Program-made: the position numbers and the translations under genes
Source of the DNA: JASLQO01 sp002327525
Lineage (GTDB): Bacteria > Pseudomonadota > Gammaproteobacteria > Pseudomonadales > Azotimanducaceae
DNA length: 64,000 nt
Direction of reading: 5' to 3'
Assembly (NCBI GenBank): GCA_030744435.1
Contig: JASLQO010000004.1
Span: 62,001-126,000 of the forward strand
The notes under the pieces: generated by a model
Told to the model about the DNA's origin: nothing
What the model saw: the letters and a program-made list of their open reading frames with translations, nothing else
Database searches by the model: none
Shown: positions 1 through 7,838 of the stretch, in pieces
Layout of the letters: each line of letters opens with the position of its first letter
Position numbering within the stretch: position 1 is the first letter of the stretch

Positions 1-166
1 CGAGGATCCGGCCCAGGTCGCTCGAGATGTCGTTTGCTGTGTTCATGGCCGCGCAGAGTCCACTACCTTCGCACTAATCCAGGTCGCAGACGGCAACCGA
101 TGTGTCGAGAAGACGCTCTCCCCTTGAGGATTTCAACCAAGCAATATGTCTGCATAAATACGATTA

Positions 167-478
167 TCACCCCAGGGGATAGCTGATTCCGCGTGCCATC
201 AACAACAGCGCCTCGGTCTCCACACCCCCCTTGAACCGCTCGAGCTCCCCCGAATCCAGCCACACACCCTTACACTCCGGACACAGGTCGATCACCATCA
301 TATGGGCGATCTCCTTGGTCATCTGCGCTCCATCCACCGGACACTGGCGCGGCACCTCACCTTGCGCCTTGACCATCAGCGCCATCTCGTTGGCGCAAAC
401 CTCGCAAATGGGTTTGTCTTCTTCCTTGTGGCGCGTGCGTTTACCACAACGATCGCATTTTTCGCCGAATATCGCCAT
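167..478 (-). CDS. zf-TFIIB-type zinc-ribbon protein
   Basis: A small, probably cytoplasmic protein of 103 residues with three pairs of CxxC knuckles: CDRC near residue 8, CEVC near residue 26, and a C-terminal CPVDG / CPECKGVWLDSGEL block around residues 47-80. The last block is the signature of the zf-TFIIB (DUF1911-like) zinc-ribbon family, whose members bind zinc; their partner, nucleic acid or protein, is unknown. I chose the ATG at 478 rather than the GTG at 487 because a GGAGGGG ribosome site lies about 8 bases before the ATG and would overlap the GTG. No operon partner is visible; the downstream 166 bases to the window edge hold no gene I can support. Confidence 0.8.
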   Translation of the reverse strand: MAIFGEKCDRCGKRTRHKEEDKPICEVCANEMALMVKAQGEVPRQCPVDGAQMTKEIAHMMVIDLCPECKGVWLDSGELERFKGGVETEALLLMARGISYPLG

Positions 479-556
479 ATCTCTCACCCCTCCAGCAAGC
501 CCCTGAGCTTACCGTTCAGTCGCCCCCATGGAAACCGTCGCTGTACCGGACAGGCC

Positions 557-1084
557 TCAGCCTTCGGTTACACTCACCTGCGCCCAGGTCGCATCGTGGG
601 CGGTAGAGATGCGCGGTGCCCGCCAGCGTGGATCACGGACGGTCAACTCGTGTTTCACGCTCCCCAGTCCCTCGAACACAAACCTGCCCTCGGCGCCCGT
701 AACCGTGGTGCGTAGTGATCTCGCCGGAGCGGCCTCACCGCTACCAGCCACCGTACGCAGGCGCAACCTCAGGCCCGCAACCGGATAACCGGCCGCATTC
801 AGCACCTGACCTTCGAGCCACGTGCAGCCGATGTCGATTACCCCTTCGAGGTGATGCTCGCTAACGGCCTCCAACTCGACATTAGCCACTCGCAGGATGG
901 GCTCGGCGCGCGTCGAGAACGTGAGAGAACCAGCGGCAATGTCATCGAGCCAAAAACGCCCCCGCGCGTCGGTACGCAATTCATACGCCTGGCCTGAGGC
1001 GGCGTTGTTCTTCAGCAGCAGACGCAGAAAAGCGTCACACCTTCTGTAACACCCGTGAAGGAGACGGTAGTGCGTACGACAAAT
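557..1084 (-). pseudogene. Carboxypeptidase-regulatory-like (Ig-fold) domain fragment
   Basis: The frame is open from a stop at 1085-1087 down to the stop at 557, but it has no convincing start. The best block, from about 1010 down, contains two beta-sandwich-like repeats with the pattern of CarboxypepD_reg domains: ELRTDARGRFWLDDI, then a second unit with GYPVAGLRLRLRTV and VTGAEGRFVFEGL. Such domains usually sit in larger secreted or TonB-associated proteins. The residues before about position 1030 do not look like the family, so this is probably the C-terminal remnant of a larger gene that lost its 5' part. It could also be a short expressed secreted protein whose start I cannot place. Confidence 0.4.
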
Positions 1085-1115
1085 CTATCTCTACTGGTGA
1101 TGGTGTCGTTTTTTA

Positions 1116-1430
1116 GTGGATGGCTTCTTCGGCGAGCGCAGTGAGATGCTCTGCGACGACGACTGGGAGAACGACCGGGCGCAGGGGTATGTGCTGTACA
1201 GCAAATGGGTGGTGACCGGATCGGACGGCCGCTGGCCGGACCCGCCACCCGTGTTCGTCGATTCGGTGTGCGCCCTGGTGACGGAACTGAAACCGGATGG
1301 CGATCTGCACTGGCTGCACACCTTTACCGGCAACTATCCGGATCAGCCACAAATCAGCGAGGCGCTGCTGAACAATCAGCTCTGGGTGAAAGCCGAATCA
1401 GAAATCGGTGCGCTCGACTGGCCCGCCTAG
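1116..1430 (+). CDS. Hypothetical protein, doubtful
   Basis: A GTG-initiated frame of 104 residues, acidic and tryptophan-rich (KWVVTGSDGRWPDPP, HWLHTFTGNYPD). The composition is protein-like, but I recognise no family and see no clear ribosome site. It lies in the 500-base gap between a carboxypeptidase-like fragment and the LLM oxidoreductase, where several remnants occur, so it may be a piece of a larger lost gene. Confidence 0.25.
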   Translation: MDGFFGERSEMLCDDDWENDRAQGYVLYSKWVVTGSDGRWPDPPPVFVDSVCALVTELKPDGDLHWLHTFTGNYPDQPQISEALLNNQLWVKAESEIGALDWPA

Positions 1431-1503
1431 GACAGCATCTACACCTTCCGGCGCTTTTTTCTGTTGAGCCGTTTGTGAGGCGACCTGCTCAGTGCGCCCG
1501 GAC

Positions 1504-2340
1504 TCAACCAACCCAGGCCGCGTAACGATCCAGTCGTTTGAGCGTCGCCGCCTCATCCCCCGGCGGCACCATCAGAATGACCCGCTCCGCACGGGTATCC
1601 CGGAATTTCTGCACCACCTCGTCGGTTGGGGGTGGCGCGAAAATCGATACCGACACGGAAGCGGGATCGCGCCCCGCATCTCGCGCAAATGCATCGAGCC
1701 TCGTCATGCACTGGAGGATGGCGTCCGGGTTCACCGAACGTGGCAACCAGCCGTCGGCGAGGCGCACGATGCGTCTGAGCGTGTAATCCGTTTCGCCGCC
1801 GAGGATCAGCGGCGGATGCGGTTTCTGTACCGGCTTTGGCCACGACCAGACGGCGTCGAAGCGTTCGAACTCGCCCTGAAAGCTCGCCTCCTCTTCGCTC
1901 CAGATTACGCGTAGCGCCTGCAACTGCTCCTCGAGTTTCTTGAAGCGCGCCGCGTACGCGGTGCCGTGGTTTTCCATCTCCTCGCGGTTCCAGCCCGCAC
2001 CGAGACCCAGCAGCACCCGACCGTTGGATACGTGATCGAGGGTGGCAACGGTTTTGGCCAGGGTGAGTGCCTGATGCTCTGTGGCGAGGCAGACACCCGT
2101 CGCGAGCTTCAGTTTGCTCGTCACACCGGCCGCGATGCCGAGTGCGACGAACGGATCCAGAGTGTGGCTGTACGCCTTCGGCAGTTCGCCGCCACCTGGA
2201 TACGCCGTGTCGCGGCTGACCGGGATGTGCGTGTGCTCCGGCAGCCAGATGGAGTCGAAACCGCGCTCCTCGGCGGCCACCGCCAGCGCATCGATTGGCA
2301 TGGAGTAGTCCGTGCTGAATGCAAACAGCCCAATCTGCAT
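1504..2340 (-). CDS. LLM-class flavin/F420-dependent oxidoreductase
   Basis: A luciferase-like TIM-barrel oxidoreductase of 278 residues. Visible family features are the N-terminal strand MQIGLFAFSTDYSM, the WLPEHTHIP segment near residue 33 (LLM proteins carry xPEH here), LATGVCLATEHQALTLAK near residue 78, and GRVLLGLGAGWNREEMENHG near 105. This pattern is the one usually annotated as a TIGR03619-type F420-dependent oxidoreductase; whether FMN or F420 is used cannot be read from sequence. It starts 3 bases after the stop of the upstream acyl-CoA dehydrogenase, so the two are almost certainly co-transcribed. This suggests a role in oxidising a CoA-linked or lipid intermediate. Substrate unknown. 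Confidence 0.85.
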   Translation of the reverse strand: MQIGLFAFSTDYSMPIDALAVAAEERGFDSIWLPEHTHIPVSRDTAYPGGGELPKAYSHTLDPFVALGIAAGVTSKLKLATGVCLATEHQALTLAKTVATLDHVSNGRVLLGLGAGWNREEMENHGTAYAARFKKLEEQLQALRVIWSEEEASFQGEFERFDAVWSWPKPVQKPHPPLILGGETDYTLRRIVRLADGWLPRSVNPDAILQCMTRLDAFARDAGRDPASVSVSIFAPPPTDEVVQKFRDTRAERVILMVPPGDEAATLKRLDRYAAWVG

Positions 2341-2343
2341 GGC

Positions 2344-3558
2344 CTACCCCACCGTATCGCGAATGGTGCGCCTTCCGAGTTGCGACATGTGCACCTCATC
2401 CGGACCGTCGGCGATGCGGCAGTAGCGGCTGGTTAGGTAGATGCGTGCCAGCGGGGTGTCCTGTGTGACGCCCATACCGCCGTGCGCCTGGATGGCCCGG
2501 TCGGCGACCGCCTGACACATGGCGGGTGCGGCGACCTTGATCATGGAGATGTAGTCGCGAGCGCCCTTCGGCCCGAACTTGTCCATCTTGTCAGCCGCTG
2601 CGAGCACCAGCAGGCGACACTGCTCGATCTCGTAGCGTGAGCGCGCCACATCATGCTGGATGCTGGTTTTGTCCGCCAGCTTTTCACCAAAGGCGACGCG
2701 CGAGTCCACGCGCTTACACATGAGGTCGAGACAGCGCTGGGCCATGCCGACAAACATCATGGCGTACTGAAATCGGCCCGGGCCAAGACGGCCCTGAGCA
2801 ATCTCGAAACCGCGGCCCTCGCCGAGAATCAAGTTTTCCACCGGCACGCGCACATTGTCATACAGCACCTGCGCATGGCCACCGGGTGAGTGCACGCCGC
2901 CGAAGGCACGCAGCGGACGTTCCAGATTGACACCGGGGGTGTCAAGAGGCACCAGAATCATGGAGAACTGGCGGTGCCGTGCGGCGTCCGGGTTGGTCTT
3001 GCCCATCACCACCAGAATCCTGCACAGCGGATTGAACGCGTTGGAGGTGAACCACTTACGACCGTTGATGACGTACTCATCCCCGTCGCGCACGATGGTG
3101 GTTTCGAGGTTCGACGCGTCCGAGGATGCCACCGCCGGTTCGGTCATGGAGAAGGCGGAGCGGATTTCGCCATTCAGCAAGGGCTTGAGCCATTTCTCCT
3201 GCTGCGCCTCATTGCCGAAGCGTGCCAGCACCTCCATGTTGCCACGGTCCGGCGCACTGCAGTTAAACACCTCCTGGGCCCACGGAACCATGCACACGCG
3301 CTCCATGAGCGGCGCGAACTCCAGGTTGGACAGACCCGGTGAGAAGTCTTCGTAGTCTTTCGGCAGAAACCAGTTCCAGATTCCGGCTTCCTTGGCTTTG
3401 TCTTTCAAGCCTTCGAACCAGGGCGGATAGGTCCACTCGTTGGCAGGGTCTTCCGTCCAGTGACCATGCTCGAGTTCGAGCGGATAGATGTGCTCCTCCA
3501 TGAACGTGTCCACGCGCGCCCTTAGTTCCAGTACCTTCTCGCTAGGTTCGAAATCCAT
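2344..3558 (-). CDS. Acyl-CoA dehydrogenase family protein
   Basis: FAD-dependent acyl-CoA dehydrogenase of 404 residues, the normal length. N-terminal helical domain, then the flavin-contacting segment AFSMTEPAVASSDASN (about residue 138), the middle beta domain with GRKWFTSNA, and the C-terminal helical bundle ending RIADGPDEVHMSQLGRRTI. The unusual N-terminus with a tryptophan-rich insertion (WTEDPANEWTYPPWFEGLK) marks the subgroup that accompanies phosphotransferase-family kinases and short-chain dehydrogenases in lipid and sterol catabolism. Here a matching kinase lies 16 kb away at 19573-20634. It is the first gene of a two-gene operon with the LLM oxidoreductase. Acyl substrate cannot be read from sequence. 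Confidence 0.92.
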   Translation of the reverse strand: MDFEPSEKVLELRARVDTFMEEHIYPLELEHGHWTEDPANEWTYPPWFEGLKDKAKEAGIWNWFLPKDYEDFSPGLSNLEFAPLMERVCMVPWAQEVFNCSAPDRGNMEVLARFGNEAQQEKWLKPLLNGEIRSAFSMTEPAVASSDASNLETTIVRDGDEYVINGRKWFTSNAFNPLCRILVVMGKTNPDAARHRQFSMILVPLDTPGVNLERPLRAFGGVHSPGGHAQVLYDNVRVPVENLILGEGRGFEIAQGRLGPGRFQYAMMFVGMAQRCLDLMCKRVDSRVAFGEKLADKTSIQHDVARSRYEIEQCRLLVLAAADKMDKFGPKGARDYISMIKVAAPAMCQAVADRAIQAHGGMGVTQDTPLARIYLTSRYCRIADGPDEVHMSQLGRRTIRDTVG

Positions 3559-3774
3559 GCTGTGTCTCCCTTTTCATTCTTATCCCCCCCCGACTGTACG
3601 CTGAACGGAGGTATTTTTCCGCATGGTTAGCCCCGTGGGTCAGCGAGGACGTCCGTTGGCGTAGACGTTGATGCCCCTGTTAAATGGCGCCTCGCATGCC
3701 TCGTCATAGCCCGAACGTAGTTCGAGACGTTCATCCCAGAGTATGTCCGCTTCCGGGTATGGCAAAACCGAGAT
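3559..3774. other. Intergenic, no gene seen
   Basis: Upstream region of the acyl-CoA dehydrogenase. Open frames here lack family signal, codon regularity and ribosome sites. The promoter of the minus-strand operon must lie here, but I cannot place its boxes with confidence. Confidence 0.4.
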
Positions 3775-3906
3775 GCTTTCGGGACACACAGGAAAGCTTT
3801 CGAAGCTTTCGGGACACACACGACCATTCGTAGGATATCGCCTACAGACACACAGTCATTCGTAGGCGATCTCGCACATTGGAGACGACGGGGTAGTGTG
3901 TGTCCC
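3775..3906. repeat. Cluster of short direct and inverted repeats
   Basis: GCTTTCGGGACACACA occurs at 3775-3790 and 3805-3820 (period 30). CATTCGTAGG occurs at 3825 and 3857 (period 32), each followed by a GAT-containing element; the first copy forms a small palindrome with CGCCTAC. The complement TGTGTGTCCC lies at 3897-3906, giving an inverted partner of GGGACACACA. There are too few copies for an array; it may be a remnant of a mobile or regulatory element. Confidence 0.5.
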
Positions 3907-4041
3907 GAGCGTGTCAACCAGCACCTGCATCACGCGCGGTTCTACGTGGCGTGGCTCTCCTGCGGCTACGATCTGTTCCCAGCGCGGCCACACCCAGCAA
4001 TCGCCGAGCATGAAGCCATCGCGAAGCTGGGCCCTGTCCAT
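3856..4041 (-). pseudogene. CadC/OmpR-type winged-helix regulator, 5' stub
   Basis: The first 43 residues (LRDGFMLGDCWVWP, then PRHVEPRVMQVLV) match the start of the Trans_reg_C winged helix found in CadC-like transmembrane activators, where the pattern is F-LG-W-V-P followed by R-VEPRVM-VL. After VMQVLV the similarity stops and the frame runs into the repeat cluster at 3775-3906. The recognition helix and everything beyond are missing. This is the broken 5' end of a transcriptional regulator gene. The break coincides with the short repeats. Confidence 0.55.
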
Positions 4042-4168
4042 CGGCGCATGTTACGGACGTTGACGTCCGTGAAACAACGCATCACTTTGCACCTATTCGC
4101 CGAGACTCCCAGACATACTGGCCAATGCCCTCCGCTGTGTATACTGTGCCCCGGAAATCAGGGGAGAT

Positions 4169-4921
4169 GTGGTTATCAAAAACTTCGCAGTGTTCGTGTA
4201 TGCGTTGCTTTGCTACGCAATTGGCCTCGGCGGCCTTGTCGCCTTCATCCTGTACCAGGGTGACTTGCTACTTCCGCGCACCATCAACACACCGGCCGAC
4301 GCAGCTTTCGTGATGGCGCTCGCGATCAACGCAGGGTTGATTCTTCTGTGGAGCATACAGCACTCGTTGATGGCGCGGCCGGCATTCAAGCAAGGTCTGG
4401 CACGGATGTTGCCGGAGTCGGCGGAGCGCTCGACCTATGTGCTGGCCTCGGGGGTGTGTTTGCTTCTGATCGTACACTTCTGGCAGGGCAGCACGGCCAC
4501 CGTGTGGCACGTAGCAGACCTGGAAACGCCACTGCGCATTGTCTCCTTACTCGGCTGGGGGATCACCGTGTGGGCTACTTTCGAGATCGACCACTTCGAC
4601 CTCTTCGGCGTGAAGCAGCCATTCTGCAATCTGTTCGGGCGCGAGTATCGCGAGCGCGATTTCGTCACCCCCTTTCTCTACTCACGCATCCGTCACCCCA
4701 TTCAGACCGGAGTGCTCATCGGCATGTGGCCACAAGCACTGATGACCGAAGGGCAACTCATTCTCACCCTGCTCATGACCGTATACATTTTTCTCGGCCT
4801 CTACTTCGAGGAGAAGGACCTCGTCAGACGGTTCGGTGAGCGCTATCTGAGCTACATGCAACAGGTACCGCGACTGTTCCCGAGCCCAGGTAAGCGAGCG
4901 GAGCGCGATACACAGTCCTGA
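4169..4921 (+). CDS. mddA: Methanethiol S-methyltransferase (MddA) homologue, membrane protein
   Basis: An integral membrane protein of 250 residues of the NnrU/isoprenylcysteine methyltransferase fold. The match to MddA, which methylates methanethiol to dimethyl sulfide using S-adenosylmethionine, extends over specific blocks. These are LLLPRTIN (residue 31), QHSLMARPAFKQ (residue 64), ERSTYVLASG (residue 86), EIDHFDLFGVKQ (residue 140), RIRHPIQTGVLIGMWPQALMTEG (residues 172-194) and YFEEKDLVRRFGERY near the end. At least five hydrophobic segments are visible. The start is GTG at 4169, with GGGGAG only 2 bases upstream, so the exact start is uncertain. It stands alone, with truncated genes upstream. 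NnrU-type proteins of other function are the alternative. Confidence 0.75.
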   Translation: MVIKNFAVFVYALLCYAIGLGGLVAFILYQGDLLLPRTINTPADAAFVMALAINAGLILLWSIQHSLMARPAFKQGLARMLPESAERSTYVLASGVCLLLIVHFWQGSTATVWHVADLETPLRIVSLLGWGITVWATFEIDHFDLFGVKQPFCNLFGREYRERDFVTPFLYSRIRHPIQTGVLIGMWPQALMTEGQLILTLLMTVYIFLGLYFEEKDLVRRFGERYLSYMQQVPRLFPSPGKRAERDTQS

Positions 4922-4974
4922 CCTGCCGCCAGATGCCGCTGGCGGTGTTAGGATATCGCGCGGGAGGAGCAACC

Positions 4975-5811
4975 ATGTTCGCATCAGGACTTATACGCAT
5001 CTCGTTCATCGCCGCGGTACTGGTCACTGCCGGCTGTGATTCCAATGTCCCCGTCGCCGAAAACGACACTGAACTCGACATGTACGGGCAACCCAACCTC
5101 AATGGAATCTGGCAGGCGCTTGGATCGGCGCACTGGAACCTCGAAGCACACGCCGCGAGCGCCGGTCCCATAGTCGAGCTTGGGGCGCTCGGCGGCATCC
5201 CTGCCGGGCAAAGCGTGGTGGTAGGAGGAGAGATTCCCTACCAGCCGTGGGCACGTGAGAAGCAGCAGCAACACCTGGCCAACTGGCTGGAGCACGACCC
5301 GGCAATCAAATGCTTCATGGCGGGTGTGCCTCGCAGCACCTACATGCCGTATCCGTTTCAGATCGCTCAGGGCTCCGAGACCATTCTCATCACCTACGAG
5401 TTCGCCGGCGCCACGCGCATCGTTTACCTGAACCGACCCGACTTCGAGCATCCGTTCGAGGCCTGGATGGGCCATTCCCGGGGGCGTTGGGAGGGTGAGA
5501 CGCTGGTCATCGACGTCACCAGCCATATTCCAGACACCTGGTTCGACAGTTCGGGCAACTTCCACAGTGAAGAATTGCGTGTCGAGGAGCGCTTCAGGAA
5601 AGTGTCGGAAAACGTGTTGAATTACGAGGCGACCATCACCGACCCGAAGGTCTTCACTCGCCCCTGGAGCATCCGCATGCCGTTGTACCGGCGGCTTGAG
5701 GAAAACGCCCAGCTGCTGGAGTACAAGTGCGTGGAGTTCGCCGAGGAACTGATGTACGGCCACCTGGTGAAGAAACCGGATAGCGAAGCGGCTGCCAAAC
5801 CAGAGAAGTAG
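4975..5811 (+). CDS. Lipoprotein of unknown function, paralogue of the 6272-7282 product
   Basis: A secreted lipoprotein of 278 residues from the ATG at 4975, which has a GGGAGGAG ribosome site 5 bases upstream; an in-frame ATG at 4933 lacks one. The signal peptide ends in a lipobox VTAGC (Cys near residue 21). The mature part begins with DMYGQPNLNGIWQAL, a pattern seen in a widespread family of secreted proteins (DGRPDFNGVW type), and has a core GHSRGRWEGETLVIDV followed by a beta-rich region. The product of 6272-7282 shares the same layout, including GGYWEGDSLVVNT. The two genes converge on a DUF6152 gene. Members are often found with DUF6152 in environmental proteobacteria and Acidobacteria; biochemical function is unknown to me. 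Confidence 0.75.
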   Translation: MFASGLIRISFIAAVLVTAGCDSNVPVAENDTELDMYGQPNLNGIWQALGSAHWNLEAHAASAGPIVELGALGGIPAGQSVVVGGEIPYQPWAREKQQQHLANWLEHDPAIKCFMAGVPRSTYMPYPFQIAQGSETILITYEFAGATRIVYLNRPDFEHPFEAWMGHSRGRWEGETLVIDVTSHIPDTWFDSSGNFHSEELRVEERFRKVSENVLNYEATITDPKVFTRPWSIRMPLYRRLEENAQLLEYKCVEFAEELMYGHLVKKPDSEAAAKPEK

Positions 5812-5840
5812 TTAGCGCCGGGGAGCCAGAGATTCCCCAG

Positions 5841-6275
5841 CTATCGAACGTTCGGATCAGCGCCGTCGTCCGGCGCGCCCGTGCCGGATGAACCCATGAA
5901 CAGCTTGCGGCCATCGGCAAACGTCATGTCGCGCCCATTGGCCTTGCACATGGGCGCACACTGGCGGTCTTTGCTCTGATAGCCCTGCACCACGATCTGG
6001 GCACCCACGGGGAGCGACTTCCTGGTGATGCCCGTACGCATCAACGCATTGGGCGTACCCCCTTCCACCTTCCAGTCCACCGACGTGCCGTCCTGTTGCG
6101 GTACGGTGATGTGGATCCAGGCATGGGGATTGATCCACTGCACCTTCGTTACCGTACCGTGCAGCTCAACCGGCGCTTCTCCGTCGAACTCGGCGGAAAA
6201 AGCATGATGCGCGTGGATCTCGTCACCCGCGAGAACCAGTGCGCCGAACGCCAGTGAGCACAACCAAATCCTCAT
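5841..6275 (-). CDS. DUF6152 family secreted protein
   Basis: A 144-residue exported protein with a cleavable signal peptide (residues 1-22). It shows the DUF6152 pattern: HAHHAFSAEFDG at the mature N-terminus, then VELHGTVTKVQWINPHAWI and a C-terminal block with GYQSKDRQC and KANGRDMTFADGRKLFMGSS. The fold resembles an OB-like or cytochrome-associated metal-binding domain, but no function is established. Its ATG overlaps the stop of the upstream 6272-7282 gene by four bases (ATGA), so the two are translationally coupled and their products probably act together in the periplasm. The histidine pair and the two later cysteines are possible metal ligands; that is inference. Confidence 0.8.
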   Translation of the reverse strand: MRIWLCSLAFGALVLAGDEIHAHHAFSAEFDGEAPVELHGTVTKVQWINPHAWIHITVPQQDGTSVDWKVEGGTPNALMRTGITRKSLPVGAQIVVQGYQSKDRQCAPMCKANGRDMTFADGRKLFMGSSGTGAPDDGADPNVR

Positions 6276-7282
6276 TCGCTTCCTCCTCCTGCATTCGCCA
6301 TGTCAGCCTGCTTTGCCTGGCGTTCTTTTTCCCGGGCGCCGGCCAGAATGCCCTCCATCGCATAGTTACCTTCATGACAGGCGTACTCGAAGATGTCTTC
6401 GTTGGTCTTCTTGAGATAGACCACCGCCGTCCACGGTACGCTCCAGGTCGTGTCATCACTTACGGTCACACGCCACTCGAGCGTACCAGGACCGATGAGC
6501 GTGTAGCGTTCGCTGAGCTCCAGGTTGCCACGCGCGTCCAGAAACATGCTCTTGGGCGAGAAATTGCGCGTGTTCACCACCAAGGAATCACCTTCCCAAT
6601 AGCCGCCAGGACTACCGGTCCACTGGCGGATGTCCTCGGTCAATGGCGGACGCTCGTCTACCGGTATCACGCGTGTCTCGTGGATCATCTCCTGCGCGAT
6701 CAACACGTGCTCGGCCGTCTGCACAATCTGAAAGTAACCGTTATAGCCCGCGTACACGAATGGCACGCCGTAGGTGATGCAGCGGTCTGAGTTGATGCGG
6801 TCTGTATATGAGTCCGCCGGGTGCTCTGCCACGCGGGCCTCGTACGCGGCCTTACGCGCGGCCCCTTCTTCCGTAAGAGGCGGCAATTTGCCGTTGGCTG
6901 GATCGACGATGAGGGACGTGCGGTTTTCGAACGTGCGGCGCACCACCCAGAAATCGTCGTAATTGCCCGTTTCGGGATCGTACGATTCCGGATCGTCCTC
7001 ACCAACGAGGGCCGCCTCGAACACATCGTCGCCGAAAGCGGCATCCTTCTCGCCGCTGAAGATGCGATCTGCGTTTTCCTGCAGCTCGGCAACCTCGGCT
7101 TGCGTCAGCTCTACCTTGTCGGCCAACGCATCCGGGCGTTCGAGCGGCGTGGCGGCATTGTTGGCCCATACACCATTGAAATCGGGCCGGCCATCGGGCG
7201 TACGCGGCATGGTCCAGTCTGAATCCGCGGTATACAACATGCCACAGGACAACAACAGCGTCGTCAACATGAGTGTCTTCAT
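6272..7282 (-). CDS. Secreted protein of unknown function, first gene of DUF6152 operon
   Basis: 336 residues with a signal peptide (MKTLMLTTLLLSCGMLYTA). The mature start TMPRTPDGRPDFNGVWANN is diagnostic of the family that also contains the lipoprotein at 4975-5811. A long insert with acidic stretches follows, then DRCITYGVPFVYAGYNGYFQIVQ, EMIHETRVIPVDERPPL and GGYWEGDSLVVNTRNFSPKS. The C-terminal tail is charged. The RC-x-GVP segment resembles the GVPR region of the lipoprotein. It forms an ATGA-coupled operon with DUF6152. Role unknown; a periplasmic substrate-binding or enzymatic role is plausible because such genes sit near TonB receptors and catabolic genes elsewhere. Confidence 0.75.
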   Translation of the reverse strand: MKTLMLTTLLLSCGMLYTADSDWTMPRTPDGRPDFNGVWANNAATPLERPDALADKVELTQAEVAELQENADRIFSGEKDAAFGDDVFEAALVGEDDPESYDPETGNYDDFWVVRRTFENRTSLIVDPANGKLPPLTEEGAARKAAYEARVAEHPADSYTDRINSDRCITYGVPFVYAGYNGYFQIVQTAEHVLIAQEMIHETRVIPVDERPPLTEDIRQWTGSPGGYWEGDSLVVNTRNFSPKSMFLDARGNLELSERYTLIGPGTLEWRVTVSDDTTWSVPWTAVVYLKKTNEDIFEYACHEGNYAMEGILAGAREKERQAKQADMANAGGGSE

Positions 7283-7838
7283 CGGGCTCTCTCCTCGCCG
7301 CTACGGCATTCCTCCCGCTGAATCGCGCATTATAGCGTCTTGCAGAATTCGCGCACGCGACAAGCACATCCCCCTATTTGCAACGCCGTGTTACGGAGAG
7401 AAGTGGTCCCCATCCTTTGAACAGCCAGACAGCCTTTTTAGGTGTAGTCGGATGTTAGATCATGCTGTCTGCTTCAGTTTGGCCGCATAGCCCTCGCTCG
7501 GAGTCTGATCTCCGAACGTGGAGTGCAGCCGCTCATCCAGAGCACCAGCAAGCCACTCACTACAACCGTGATCAGTTTCTTCATGCATCCCCCGCAGTCA
7601 CTCATCGGTGTTGCGCGCACCGTTCGATGCGCAAGTTTGAAGCCGCCTTCCCATCCCTGAAAGCAAGATGGCGACCTTAGTAAGATGACTCTAGCAAGAT
7701 TCCAGGTGGCTTGTTCCAAGGTTCCCTCCCCTTGTACTCTCTAGAACCTGATCACTAACGAGACGTGTACATCATGCGGAGATTCCCAGAGGACCATGCA
7801 AACATCTGCGCGAGGCGCGTCCATGGAATCGACAGACG
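7283..7838. other. Gap with one small lipoprotein frame
   Basis: Apart from the 36-residue lipoprotein frame listed separately, I see no coding signal in these 556 bases. Promoters for the minus-strand DUF6152 operon and the plus-strand hydrolase should lie here, but no boxes are clear enough to mark. Confidence 0.4.
7474..7584 (-). CDS. Very small lipoprotein, entericidin-like or truncated
   Basis: 36 residues: a lysine-rich start MKKLITVVVSG, a hydrophobic segment, and a lipobox MSGC at about residue 20, followed by only 16 residues. GGGGG lies just upstream of the ATG at 7584. The length and layout resemble entericidin-type peptides, but the tail has no family signature, so it may equally be the 5' stub of a larger lipoprotein gene. 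Confidence 0.4.
   Translation of the reverse strand: MKKLITVVVSGLLVLWMSGCTPRSEIRLRARAMRPN

Noticed and set aside
3775..3906. Possible CRISPR array
   Set aside because: Only two imperfect copies of each repeat, spacers shorter than 20 bases, no cas genes.
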